From: Paraburkholderia caledonica NBRC 102488 | Lineage (GTDB): Bacteria; Pseudomonadota; Gammaproteobacteria; Burkholderiales; Burkholderiaceae | Direction of reading: 5' to 3' | Assembly (NCBI RefSeq): GCF_000685095.1 | Contig: NZ_BAYE01000014.1 | Location: 62,001-126,000 of the forward strand | Length of the DNA stretch: 64,000 bases | Shown here: positions 1-7,531 of the stretch, one piece after another | How positions within the stretch are numbered: the first letter of the stretch is position 1 | Layout of the letters: the number at the start of each line of letters is the position of its first letter | The notes under the pieces: generated by a model | Seen by the model: the letters and a program-made list of their open reading frames with translations, nothing else | What the model was told of the DNA's origin: nothing | Database searches by the model: none | Program-made: the position numbers and the translations under genes

Positions 1-100
1 GCGCGTGAAAAAGCTTGAAGCGGTGCTGGATGGCATTGCCGCCGACGCCGAGGACGAAGAAACCGAAGAAATGGCGCTCGCGCGACTGGGCCGCAAATGA
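1..100 (+). CDS. 3' end of HrpB7-like T3SS protein (partial)
   Basis: The last 32 codons of a gene that begins before the window; translation in frame 2 gives a charged, Glu/Asp/Lys-rich helical tail ending in LARLGRK. Its TGA overlaps the hrcT start as ATGA, so the two are translationally coupled. In Xanthomonas and Ralstonia hrp clusters the gene just before hrcT is hrpB7, a short coiled-coil protein thought to work with the HrcN ATPase, and the charged tail fits that. The name rests on position and composition only. Confidence 0.5.
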   Translation, partial: RVKKLEAVLDGIAADAEDEETEEMALARLGRK

Positions 101-948
101 ACGCGTATCTGCTTGAACACGGTTTGCAATTCTCGCAGTATCTGGCGGTGTGGGGCGTGTGCTCGCTGCGACTGTTCGCCCTGATGACACTGTTTCCGCC
201 CACCTCCGACGGCGTGCTGCAAGGCGTCGTGCGCAACGGCGTCGCTCTCAGTTTCAGCATGTTCATCGCGGCGGGGCAGCCGGATTCGTTTGGCGCGTCG
301 CTCACCGGCCTGACTCTGCTGACAATCGGTCTGCGCGAAACCTTTATCGGCATCGTGATGGGCTTTGCGGCGTCGACGGTATTCTGGGTCGCGGAAGGCG
401 CGGGCAGCTATCTGGACAATCTCACCGGCTTTAACAGCGCGCAGTTGCAGAACCCGATGCTATCGCAGCAATCCACGCCTTCAGCGACGCTGCTTGGCCA
501 GGTCGCGACGGTCGCGTTCTGGTCGCTCGGCGGCATGCAGTTTCTGCTGGAAGCGTTGTATGCGTCGTATAAGTGGTGGCCGGTTACGGCGTCCATTCCA
601 GCGTCCGTCAATGTGCTCGATGCATTCGTGATGCACCAGACCGACACGCTGATGCAAACAGTCGCCAAACTTGCGGCGCCGATGCTGCTCGTGCTGCTGC
701 TGATCGACATGGGCGTGAACCTCGCGTCGAAATCGGCGCAGAAACTCGAACTCAGCGCGCTCAGCCAGCCGATAAAAGGCGCGGTGGCGGTGCTGATGAT
801 GGCCGTGTTCGCCGGCATCTTCGTTACGCAAGTGCGCGACCAGCTCGACCTGCGTCTGTTGAAAACCAGCCTCGAAGCGCTCGCTCGGGGCGAGACGAAA
901 GCATCTGCGGATGCGCCCGCCACCGTACCTTCACGGCCGCTGCGGTAA
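97..948 (+). CDS. hrcT: Type III secretion export apparatus protein HrcT (SctT/YscT family)
   Basis: A 283-residue, strongly hydrophobic protein with several membrane segments (clearest near residues 10-35, 70-100, 125-150, 190-210 and 228-250). It has the SctT layout: N-terminal helix, conserved R-L-x-A-L-M-x-x-F-P region near residue 25 and a polar C-terminal tail. SctT with SctR and SctS forms the export gate at the inner membrane base of the type III injectisome. The start codon overlaps the preceding stop (ATGA). The following genes are an HrpB-type activator and the secretin, the order of the Ralstonia/Xanthomonas (group II) hrp clusters. Length is normal for the family. Confidence 0.92.
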   Translation: MNAYLLEHGLQFSQYLAVWGVCSLRLFALMTLFPPTSDGVLQGVVRNGVALSFSMFIAAGQPDSFGASLTGLTLLTIGLRETFIGIVMGFAASTVFWVAEGAGSYLDNLTGFNSAQLQNPMLSQQSTPSATLLGQVATVAFWSLGGMQFLLEALYASYKWWPVTASIPASVNVLDAFVMHQTDTLMQTVAKLAAPMLLVLLLIDMGVNLASKSAQKLELSALSQPIKGAVAVLMMAVFAGIFVTQVRDQLDLRLLKTSLEALARGETKASADAPATVPSRPLR

Positions 949-969
949 AGCCGCGCTCGCGGCGACATG

Positions 970-1024
970 CCAATTCTCAACTATTTTTAATAATCACCGT
1001 TTCCCTCTGATTATTGAGAATTGG
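970..1024. promoter_or_regulatory. Inverted repeat in the hrcT-hrpB intergenic region
   Basis: The 11-base arm CCAATTCTCAA (970-980) is matched exactly in reverse complement by TTGAGAATTGG (1014-1024). The match extends to a 17-base right arm (1008-1024) if a 10-base bulge is allowed on the left. It lies 138 bases before the hrpB start and has no T-run, so it could be an operator for hrpB control (HrpG is the known activator in Ralstonia) or an attenuating hairpin after hrcT. Confidence 0.45.
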
Positions 1025-1161
1025 CGGATCCAGCTTTGTTAAATTGACCTCCGTTGTCGCAAGGCGCTGACGATACCGCCGAAGTTCGGCGCGCAGAAAA
1101 TCAAGACGCCTAAGCATTTCATGCCGCGACGTCCGCTCGAAGACCTGTTACGGAGCAAGCC

Positions 1162-2607
1162 ATGTTTTCAACCTTTTACTTTCCTCTCGTATCCGTTCTC
1201 GCGTCGTCGGCGGCGCCGGCGGGTCTCTACGACATGATCGCCGGGGGCCGGATTCTGGCGGCATCGACACAGATCTCGCGCCACGTCGAATCGTGCGACG
1301 AAGACATTCTGCCCGCATGGCTGCAATTGCAAGGCGACCTGAACATGACGTTCGGCATGGAACTCGACGCCGATGAATCGTTTCGTCAGGCACAGAAGAA
1401 AATGCGCGCATCGCGCTCGCAGATGCGAGCAGCGTCGTGCCGTAATGCGGGCTGGCAGGCGTTGTTCCGTCATCGGCTCGGTACGGCGATGGCGTGCTTC
1501 ACACGCGTAGTCGAAGATACTGGCGGCGACGCTGCGCTGCGTCTCGAAGGTTTGTTCGGCACCTTCTGCGTATTGTTCGATCTCGGCCGTTTGCGCGAAG
1601 CGGGTCTCGCGCTCGACGAGCTCGAGAACCTCCTCACCAGCGACGCCGCGCAGTTTCACAACGTGGCCGGCTGGCACGATCTGATCGACACCGTGCGTTT
1701 CGATCTGACGACGCAAAGCGAACTGCGCTCGCACGCCGAACTTGCCGATCACGGCTACTGGCAACCGGGGTTCGCGGGCGACGCGCAATGCTCGGTGGTG
1801 TCGGTGCCCGCCGCGCTGATGCGTCGTGCCGCAGCGGGCGTTAAAGGGCCGCTGCTGCGCGGACGCATTGAGTTTCTCGAGCAATTGCATGCGTTGGCCG
1901 AGGGCGGCCGCGACGCGGAACGCACGCTCAACGAGCATCTGAACTGGGCCGCGACGCAAGGATTGACGGCGTATCAGCGCGCAGCGCGTCTCGAGATGAT
2001 GCTCGCGAGTCTCGCAGGCGGCGTGCCGCAACTCGCGGAGTCGATCATCAATCTGCTCAGTGCGGAGAGCCGCGGCTGGCAAGGGCATCGTCAGCTGGAA
2101 TATCTGTACGGGCTGGCAAAGCTGCGGCATTTGCAAGGCCGCAACGGCGAGTCGCTGACGCTCTACGCGCGTTATGCGGTCAACGCGCTGCGTTGCGTGC
2201 GCGACGAGGCCGGCGCGCTCGCGCAATACACGCAGCGCACCGCGCGTCCGCCGGAACAACTGGACGACATCGCGGCTCGCCTGCCGGCGAAATACCGGCG
2301 CGCGTACCGCTTTCTCGTCGCGAATCTCGAACGCAAGGATCTGTCGATACGCGAGATCGCGCTGGAGATCGGTGTCACCGATCGGGCGTTGCAAAGCACC
2401 TTCAAGAACAGCCTCGGCTCGACGCCGAGCGAAATCATCCGGCAGTTACGCATGCAGCGCATTCGCGCGGAACTGCAAGCCGCGAGCGGCAGCGAGCGGG
2501 GCATTCTGGAAGCCGCCAGCAAGTGGGGTGTGAGTAACCGCTCGACCCTCGTCAACGGATATCGGCGTCAATTCAACGAAGCACCTTCCGACACGCTCAA
2601 TCGCTGA
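1162..2607 (+). CDS. hrpB: HrpB/HrpX-type AraC-family activator of hrp genes
   Basis: A 481-residue protein, the usual size of Ralstonia HrpB and Xanthomonas HrpX (about 476). Residues 1-350 are helical and repeat-like (TPR-like, rich in Leu-Ala-Glu). Residues ~373-478 carry a double helix-turn-helix of the AraC type, with the first recognition helix around IREIALEIGVTDRALQSTF and the second around ILEAASKWGVSNRSTLVNGY. In Ralstonia this activator switches on hrp operons and effectors through hrpII boxes, and such boxes are present at 5064, 5982 and 6082 here. The start is preceded by a CGGAG ribosome site. It lies between hrcT and hrcC; its stop is only ~50 bases from the hrcC start, suggesting co-transcription with the secretin. 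Confidence 0.9.
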   Translation: MFSTFYFPLVSVLASSAAPAGLYDMIAGGRILAASTQISRHVESCDEDILPAWLQLQGDLNMTFGMELDADESFRQAQKKMRASRSQMRAASCRNAGWQALFRHRLGTAMACFTRVVEDTGGDAALRLEGLFGTFCVLFDLGRLREAGLALDELENLLTSDAAQFHNVAGWHDLIDTVRFDLTTQSELRSHAELADHGYWQPGFAGDAQCSVVSVPAALMRRAAAGVKGPLLRGRIEFLEQLHALAEGGRDAERTLNEHLNWAATQGLTAYQRAARLEMMLASLAGGVPQLAESIINLLSAESRGWQGHRQLEYLYGLAKLRHLQGRNGESLTLYARYAVNALRCVRDEAGALAQYTQRTARPPEQLDDIAARLPAKYRRAYRFLVANLERKDLSIREIALEIGVTDRALQSTFKNSLGSTPSEIIRQLRMQRIRAELQAASGSERGILEAASKWGVSNRSTLVNGYRRQFNEAPSDTLNR

Positions 2608-2659
2608 AATTGTGCATCACGCCTGCACGTCATCTCAATCACCGACTTTCCACAACATC

Positions 2660-4444
2660 ATGAAATCAAAACTAGGTCGCTGTGCAATCGGCGCGGCTTT
2701 GCTTCTCTGTCTCACTACCGCTCACGCTGCGCCAATCAAATGGCGGCCGGGGCTCGTGCAGATCTCGGTGGAAAGCAAGGACGTGAAGGATGTACTGAGC
2801 GATTTCGCGGCGAGCCAGGGCATCATCATTTCCATTGCGCCAAATATCCAGGGCACGGTGTCGGGCCGCTTCGACCTGCCGCCGCGCAAGTTCATCGACA
2901 CGATGGCCGCGACCTTCGGTTTTGTGTGGTTCTACGACGGCAGCGTGCTGTCGATCAGCGCGGCCAACGACGTCTCCACACGAGTCATCAACCTCGACTT
3001 CGCCGGAACGGAAAATCTGCGTCAGACGCTCAAGCAGATCGGCCTCGAAACCGACCGCTTTCCGATCGTGTACGACCCGGTTCAGGGCGTTGCACTGGTA
3101 ACCGGACCGAGCCGGCTTTTGTCACTCGTGAGCGACGTGGCGGCGCGCATCGATCAGAACGCGAATCGACGCACCGGCAGCGAGGTCCGCGTGTATCCGC
3201 TGAAAAACGGTTGGGCCGACGATCATAAAGTGGTGATCGACGGCAAGACAGTGATCGTGCCTGGCGTGGCGAGCGTGCTGTCGAGCCTGTATCACCCGCA
3301 AAACGATAGCGACAAAAATGGCAACTCGCGCGGTGCGACGCCGGATGTGACGCCTTCGGTGCGACCTGTCGACGCGATGGCGGACGTGCGGGGCGGGACC
3401 TCCGGCGGCTCGCCGTATCCCGACAACGCGGGCGTCAATCCGCCGTTGCCGGGTCTGTTCGGCGCGCCGTTGCCGAACGCGGCGGGGCCCGTCGGCGCGC
3501 CTGCGCAAGGCGCGCACAACGGCAACGACGCGAGCGGACGAGGCGCGCCGTCCACGGCCGCGCTACCCGACGGCGCGGGCTCGTTGCCGGTCATCATTGC
3601 GGACCCGCGCACGAACTCGGTGCTGGTGCGGGATCTGCCGCAACGTGTCGATCAATACAAGCCGCTCATCGACCGGCTCGACGTAAAGCGCCGCATGATC
3701 GAGATCGAGGCGAACATCATTCAGATCAACGACAACGCGCTCAAGCAGATCGGCGTGGACTGGCGCGCTCACAACAGCCACGTCGACTTTCAGACGGGCA
3801 ACGGCGTGACGAGTGCGAACAGCTTCAACGGCCAGTTGAATCCGACGTTCACGGGAACCGACGCGAACGGCAACACGATTGCCAACGTGACGCCGGCGGG
3901 CTTGTCGTTGACGGCGGTGGTGGGCGATGCGGGGCGTTATCTGCTCGCGCGCGTCAATGCGCTCGAACAGGACGATCTCGCGCGCGTCGACGCAAGCCCG
4001 AAGGTCGCGACGCTGGATAACGTCGAGGCGGTCATGGACAACAAAACGCGCTTCTTTGTGAAGGTAGCGGGGTTCACGTCGAGCGATCTGTTCAGCGTGT
4101 CGGTCGGCAATACGCTGCGGGTGCTGCCAATGGTCACCGACGACGAAGGCAAGACGCAAATCAAGTTGCAGGTGCATGTCGAGGACGGACAGATCGTGCC
4201 CGGACAAACGACCGACCAGATTCCTCAGATCGCCACGAGCGAAATCAACACGGAAGCCGTCGTGACGGAAGGGCAGAGTCTGCTGATTGCCGGATATCGG
4301 ATCGATAACCAGACCAACGGCGAATCGGGCGTGCCGGTCCTGTCGAAGATACCGTTTCTGGGCGGACTGTTTCGCTATCGGCAGAAACAGAATAGCCATA
4401 TGGAACGGTTGGTATTGCTTTCGCCGCGCGTGATCGAGTTCTGA
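2660..4444 (+). CDS. hrcC: Type III secretion outer-membrane secretin HrcC (SctC)
   Basis: The open frame begins at 2612, but the start at 2660 is chosen because it opens directly with a signal peptide (MKSKLGRC, hydrophobic core, cleavage after AHA). The mature protein has N0/N1 domains (residues ~25-185), a Gly/Pro/Asn-rich linker (~210-307), an N3-like domain with IEIEANIIQIND near 350, and the C-terminal secretin barrel domain (~435-590) ending in the typical VPVLSKIPFLGGLFR and LSPRVIEF motifs. It forms the outer-membrane ring through which substrates leave. At 594 residues it is slightly longer than Ralstonia HrcC because of the linker. Transcription ends at a hairpin-T-run terminator at 4495. 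Confidence 0.93.
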   Translation: MKSKLGRCAIGAALLLCLTTAHAAPIKWRPGLVQISVESKDVKDVLSDFAASQGIIISIAPNIQGTVSGRFDLPPRKFIDTMAATFGFVWFYDGSVLSISAANDVSTRVINLDFAGTENLRQTLKQIGLETDRFPIVYDPVQGVALVTGPSRLLSLVSDVAARIDQNANRRTGSEVRVYPLKNGWADDHKVVIDGKTVIVPGVASVLSSLYHPQNDSDKNGNSRGATPDVTPSVRPVDAMADVRGGTSGGSPYPDNAGVNPPLPGLFGAPLPNAAGPVGAPAQGAHNGNDASGRGAPSTAALPDGAGSLPVIIADPRTNSVLVRDLPQRVDQYKPLIDRLDVKRRMIEIEANIIQINDNALKQIGVDWRAHNSHVDFQTGNGVTSANSFNGQLNPTFTGTDANGNTIANVTPAGLSLTAVVGDAGRYLLARVNALEQDDLARVDASPKVATLDNVEAVMDNKTRFFVKVAGFTSSDLFSVSVGNTLRVLPMVTDDEGKTQIKLQVHVEDGQIVPGQTTDQIPQIATSEINTEAVVTEGQSLLIAGYRIDNQTNGESGVPVLSKIPFLGGLFRYRQKQNSHMERLVLLSPRVIEF

Positions 4445-4463
4445 TCGAGTTCTGATCGAGTCC
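4431..4463 (+). repeat. Three 11-bp tandem repeats across the hrcC stop codon
   Basis: TGATCGAGTTC occurs twice in a row and a third time as TGATCGAGTCC. The hrcC stop codon TGA is the first triplet of the second unit, and the third unit supplies another TGA. Confidence 0.85.
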
Positions 4464-4494
4464 TGGTAACGGATGCAGGAACGAAACGCTGAAT

Positions 4495-4533
4495 GCCGGT
4501 TGTGCGCGATATGCGTCACACCGGCTTTTTTTT
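4495..4533 (+). terminator. Rho-independent terminator after hrcC
   Basis: The stem GCCGGTTGTG (4495-4504) pairs with CACACCGGC (4517-4525), with one bulged base, and is followed by eight T residues. It lies between the convergent hrcC and HrpB1-like genes. Confidence 0.88.
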
Positions 4534-4541
4534 GCGGTGCT

Positions 4542-4973
4542 TCAGGCGTGCACGGCTTCGGTCACACGCTCGGCGAGCAGCGACGGGTGCGCGCCCGGCT
4601 CGATCGTCACGCCGAGAAACCGCCCGACGATAGCGATTGCTGTCTGATTGCCGCTCTCCAGAACCTGCGCGCCGAGACGCCGCCATTCGTCGTCGCGCAG
4701 CATGAAGAGACACAAGCCGTGCAACGCCGATACGATCGGCAAACCCGCGTACCGGTCACTCACCTGACGCAGCAGTTGCGCCGCCTCGCGCCAGTCGGTC
4801 CGGCTGATATGCAGACGCGCTTCGAGTACGTCGGCGAGCGGCGAATCGGGCTGCCATGTTCGCAACGCAAGCAACATGTCGTCGAGATCGGCCTGCGCTC
4901 CGATGCGCATGCCGCCCGAGAATACGGATAGGAAAGCGTCGAGTACGGTGGCGCTGCATTGAATGGTCGGCAT
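4542..4973 (-). CDS. hrpB1: HrpB1/HrpK-family type III secretion protein
   Basis: A 143-residue protein from the start MPTIQ, chosen because the upstream part of the longer open frame is Arg/His-rich and does not look coding. The body is two or three TPR-like helical pairs (QADLDDMLLALRTWQPDS, then TDWREAAQLLRQVSDR) and a second half with WRRLGAQVLESGN, matching the HrpB1/HrpK family of hrp clusters, which in Xanthomonas is a periplasmic protein needed for secretion. Unlike those clusters, where it heads the hrpB operon, here it is alone and convergent with hrcC. A match to the hrpII promoter consensus lies 91 bases upstream (5064-5087), so it should be HrpB-controlled. No clear Shine-Dalgarno is seen. 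Confidence 0.8.
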   Translation of the reverse strand: MPTIQCSATVLDAFLSVFSGGMRIGAQADLDDMLLALRTWQPDSPLADVLEARLHISRTDWREAAQLLRQVSDRYAGLPIVSALHGLCLFMLRDDEWRRLGAQVLESGNQTAIAIVGRFLGVTIEPGAHPSLLAERVTEAVHA

Positions 4974-5026
4974 GCTGGTTTCACAGAGAAGAAGGAACAA
5001 ACGATTCGCGTGGTGCGTCCATTTGC

Positions 5027-5087
5027 ATTGTGCGACGCGGCCCGCCGCAACAAGCGGATCGCGCGAAGCGTCGTGCTTTGCCACGAA
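5027..5087 (-). promoter_or_regulatory. hrpII box and -10 element for the HrpB1-like gene
   Basis: Read on the minus strand, TTCG (5084-5087), 16 bases, TTCG (5064-5067), 31 bases, then CACAAT (5032-5027). This fits the published Ralstonia hrpII consensus TTCG-N16-TTCG-N30-32-YANNRT at every defined position. The gene starts 54 bases beyond the -10 element. Confidence 0.8.
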
Positions 5088-5139
5088 GTGGGCCGCGTGC
5101 CACCGCGGCTTTGACGCATGCTCGACGCATGGCGGCACG

Positions 5140-5619
5140 TCAAGGCGCCGGCATTCCCAATGTCGATGCCGACGCCGATCCCATGCTCCAGCGCTCGACG
5201 ATAGCGGCGATACGACGCGCGTAGTCGTCGCGTAATGCGGGCGTCGCCGAGTGATAAGCACCAACGGCGGCCCACGTATTGCCGTATTTGACGACCTGCC
5301 GGCGCAATTGCCATGCGGCGATGTAGACGTTCTTGCACGGCGTCATCAACGCGTCCTGACCGATTCCGTAGCGCGCTAGCGCGCTCAGATGAATCGAATT
5401 GATCTGCATGAGACCGTAGTCGATCGAGCCGTTTGCGTTCTTGTGAACCGCGTCCGCACGATAGTGTGATTCCTGCCATGCGATTGCACGCAGGATAGTC
5501 GGATTGACGTGCTGATACGCGGCGGCGTCGTCGAAACAATCGGCATACGCGGGCGCTGCTGCAAACATAACGAGCGAACAAACGGCGGCGCCGGCAATGC
5601 GCGGTTTTACAAGGCACAT
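5140..5619 (-). CDS. Type III secretion-associated lytic transglycosylase (IpgF/HpaH-like)
   Basis: From the ATG at 5619 the protein has 159 residues: a signal peptide cleaved after AYA (about residue 26), then a compact SLT/lysozyme-like fold. The catalytic glutamate is E50 in AIAWQES, followed by the conserved ANGSIDYGLMQIN, LARYGI, NVYIAAWQLR and VGAYHS elements. Such enzymes open the peptidoglycan for the injectisome (IpgF, IagB, Hpa2/HpaH). A TTG at 5631 overlaps the stop of the upstream small gene (TTGA) and could be the real start, which would imply translational coupling. The two minus-strand genes form one transcription unit. Confidence 0.9.
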   Translation of the reverse strand: MCLVKPRIAGAAVCSLVMFAAAPAYADCFDDAAAYQHVNPTILRAIAWQESHYRADAVHKNANGSIDYGLMQINSIHLSALARYGIGQDALMTPCKNVYIAAWQLRRQVVKYGNTWAAVGAYHSATPALRDDYARRIAAIVERWSMGSASASTLGMPAP

Positions 5620-5627
5620 GGGCGGCG

Positions 5628-5903
5628 TCAATACAGTTGCCCGCGTTCGCTCGCGGCGTGAGCGCGTTGCGCGCGTTCACTGCGTTGACGATAGTCGTCG
5701 TGAATTGCCTGCTGACGGCGCGCGTCCTGCTGACGTTTTTCCCACAACCGCTCCTCGCGATGCCGTTCCGCCACGGCGTCGTAATGTGCATCGACACGCA
5801 CGAACCCGGTGGCTGCTCGCGTCGAAACGGTAAACGTCATCAACAGGGCGGCGCCGGTGAACAACGAAGCGCAATACACGGCACAAGGTCGGCGAATGAA
5901 CAT
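5628..5903 (-). CDS. Small secreted hypothetical protein in the hrp locus
   Basis: A 91-residue protein from the ATG at 5903; a TTG at 5918 would add five residues. It opens with a hydrophobic signal/anchor (residues ~9-32, ending in STRA). The rest is a single highly charged helix rich in Arg, Gln and Glu (HREERLWEKRQQDARR onward), which suggests a coiled coil in the periplasm. It overlaps or abuts the lytic transglycosylase gene and lies behind an hrp-box-like promoter at 5945-6006, so it probably serves the type III system. I do not recognise the family. Confidence 0.65.
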   Translation of the reverse strand: MFIRRPCAVYCASLFTGAALLMTFTVSTRAATGFVRVDAHYDAVAERHREERLWEKRQQDARRQQAIHDDYRQRSERAQRAHAASERGQLY

Positions 5904-5944
5904 GACAGCGTTGCTCAAGATGAGCGATTCACATGGAGAACTTC

Positions 5945-6006
5945 ACCATACCTGTTGCCAGCGTTTGCGCATGACGTAACGCGAAGCGGCACCACGGCGG
6001 CGCGAA
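5945..6006 (-). promoter_or_regulatory. Imperfect hrpII box (N17) for the minus-strand accessory operon
   Basis: On the minus strand, TTCG (6003-6006), 17 bases, TTCG (5982-5985), 31 bases, then TATGGT (5950-5945), a perfect YANNRT. Only the spacing between the half-boxes is one base over consensus. It lies 42 bases before the ATG at 5903. The stretch 5904-6204 contains no gene; it is a divergent promoter region holding this box and the one at 6082. Confidence 0.55.
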
Positions 6007-6081
6007 GCGCGCGTCGCAAGTCGCCTGGGGTCGCCTCGGGTCGTCTCGAAGCAGGCGACTTTCAGATTGCGGGCGCGCAGG

Positions 6082-6143
6082 TTCGGCGCACTGCATGCGG
6101 CTTCGCACGCGCTACGCAACAGCGTGCGAGGGAAATCTATCTT
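6082..6143 (+). promoter_or_regulatory. hrpII box for the harpin-lysozyme gene
   Basis: TTCG (6082-6085), exactly 16 bases, TTCG (6102-6105), then 32 bases to TATCTT (6138-6143), which matches YANNRT except for the purine. The gene starts at 6205. Confidence 0.72.
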
Positions 6144-6204
6144 GATGCAAACGCGGCGCTGTCGAGCGTCACGCGTCTGTCACTCATCGAGAGAAGAGAA
6201 CGCC

Positions 6205-7167
6205 ATGAATCCCATATCTACAGCGAGCGGTAATTACTTCGTCGGCACTTCGACAAACAGATTGCCCAATGCCGACAACGATCGTTCGCACGGCTCGGAC
6301 GTCAGCAATCTGCTGCGCGATATCGCGAACCTGCTCGACGGCGGCAATTCCGCGAGCGGTGCGGCCAGCAACGGCGCGGGCCAGGATGGCCAGGTCAACG
6401 ACGTCGCGAAGTTCATGCAGGATCTGCTCGCATTGCTCAAGCAAGGCGACGACGCTCAGGATCAGGGTTCGGGCATGCCAGGGTCCGGCGCGCATCACGG
6501 CGGGCATCATGTATTGGCGGGGCTCGGCGGTGCGCATGGAGGCGCCGCAGGCCCGGCTGGGGCTTCAGCGCCAGCGGCTTCCGGCGGTGCGTCGTCTGCT
6601 GCGCCTGCCGCTGATTCCGCCGCGAGCGCAGCAGGTGCAGCGGGTGCATCGTCGAATAACGGCAGCACCGGTCTCAGCACTGCGCCGCAAACTACCGCGA
6701 ACACGCCTGCACAAAGCAAGCAGGTTGCTGACGCCTACATGGCCAATTTGCAAAAAGACTTCGGCCTGACGAAGGACCAGGCGGCCGGCGTCGTCGCGAA
6801 TCTGTGGCATGAGAGCGGGGGCATGAACTCCGGCATCAACCAGGGCGGAGCAATCGGCAAGCCGAGCGGCAACATGGCCGACGACAACGCCAACGGCTAC
6901 GGAATCGCGCAGTGGGGCGGCTCGCGCAAGCAAGGTCTACTCGACTTCGCGGCAAGCCAGAAGCCGCCGCTCGATCCGTCGAGCCAGGCCGCCAACTACG
7001 GCTTCCTCAAGCAGGAACTGGAAACGACACAACGCGGCGCGATCGACGCGGTGAAGAACGCGAAGACGCCGCAAGCCGCGACGCAGGCGTTTTCCGACGC
7101 GTTCGAGCATCCAAGCGATCCGCAGATGGCGTCGCGGCTTGCGAATCTGTCGACGATTCTGGCGTAA
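6205..7167 (+). CDS. Harpin-like protein with C-terminal phage-tail-lysozyme domain
   Basis: A 320-residue protein; the ATG at 6205 follows GAGAAGAG and leaves a sensible hrpII-box leader. There is no Sec signal peptide. Residues 1-90 are Ser/Asn/Gly-rich with amphipathic leucine stretches (SNLLRDIANLLDGG, FMQDLLALLKQG). Residues ~90-175 are Gly/Ala/Ser/His low complexity, as in harpins. Residues ~176-320 resemble the phage tail lysozyme family, with VVANLWHESGG (candidate catalytic Glu203), GYGIAQWGGSRKQ and YGFLKQELE. A heat-stable, cysteine-free, Gly-rich export substrate with a peptidoglycan-degrading tail would fit a type III-secreted helper that acts on cell wall. The catalytic activity and secretion route are inferred. 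Confidence 0.8.
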   Translation: MNPISTASGNYFVGTSTNRLPNADNDRSHGSDVSNLLRDIANLLDGGNSASGAASNGAGQDGQVNDVAKFMQDLLALLKQGDDAQDQGSGMPGSGAHHGGHHVLAGLGGAHGGAAGPAGASAPAASGGASSAAPAADSAASAAGAAGASSNNGSTGLSTAPQTTANTPAQSKQVADAYMANLQKDFGLTKDQAAGVVANLWHESGGMNSGINQGGAIGKPSGNMADDNANGYGIAQWGGSRKQGLLDFAASQKPPLDPSSQAANYGFLKQELETTQRGAIDAVKNAKTPQAATQAFSDAFEHPSDPQMASRLANLSTILA

Positions 7168-7263
7168 CGGTCTCGCCGCGCGGCAACGCAGTCGGGACGG
7201 CAGCGGGGCTGAACGGCCGGCGCTTGCCAATCCCGCTATTTCGGTCCGACCTGGAACGGCGCT

Positions 7264-7506
7264 ATGTATGCAAGTGAGTTGCTGCTGATGTCTTATCTTG
7301 ACGGCCAATTGTCCGCGGACGCTTCGTACGCGTTCGAAATCACGCTGCAACTGCGCCCCGCGCTTCAGGCGCGGGCGGCGGCGCTGCGAAGACAGTATGA
7401 AGCGTTGCAGGCGGCTTTTGCACGCCAGCATCTGCCGCCAATGTCCGCGAGCGTCGCGCGGCGAATCGAATTGCTTGTTCGCGGTGCGGGCAAGTCCGGC
7501 CAATAA
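7264..7506 (+). CDS. 80-residue protein resembling an anti-sigma factor N-terminus
   Basis: A small protein between the harpin-like and HrpF-like genes. It begins MYASELLLMSYLDGQLS, which resembles the first helix of anti-sigma domains (LxxYLDGEL), followed by ALQARAAALRRQYEALQAAF. It lacks the His/Cys zinc ligands of zinc-binding anti-sigma factors and has no membrane segment. It may be a regulator or a small chaperone-like helper for the flanking secreted proteins. The start could also be the internal Met at residue 9. It is 25 bases ahead of the next gene and probably in the same transcript. Confidence 0.6.
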   Translation: MYASELLLMSYLDGQLSADASYAFEITLQLRPALQARAAALRRQYEALQAAFARQHLPPMSASVARRIELLVRGAGKSGQ

Positions 7507-7531
7507 CCCGAAATCATCAAGGAAGCTAACA

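Noticed and set aside
1168..2394. Long minus-strand frame opposite hrpB (408 codons)
   Set aside because: Arg/Gln/His-rich shadow of a well-supported gene; GC-rich codon bias makes long antisense frames common here.
3563..4519. Minus-strand frame opposite hrcC
   Set aside because: Basic, His/Arg-rich composition and no domain; overlaps the secretin's conserved coding region.
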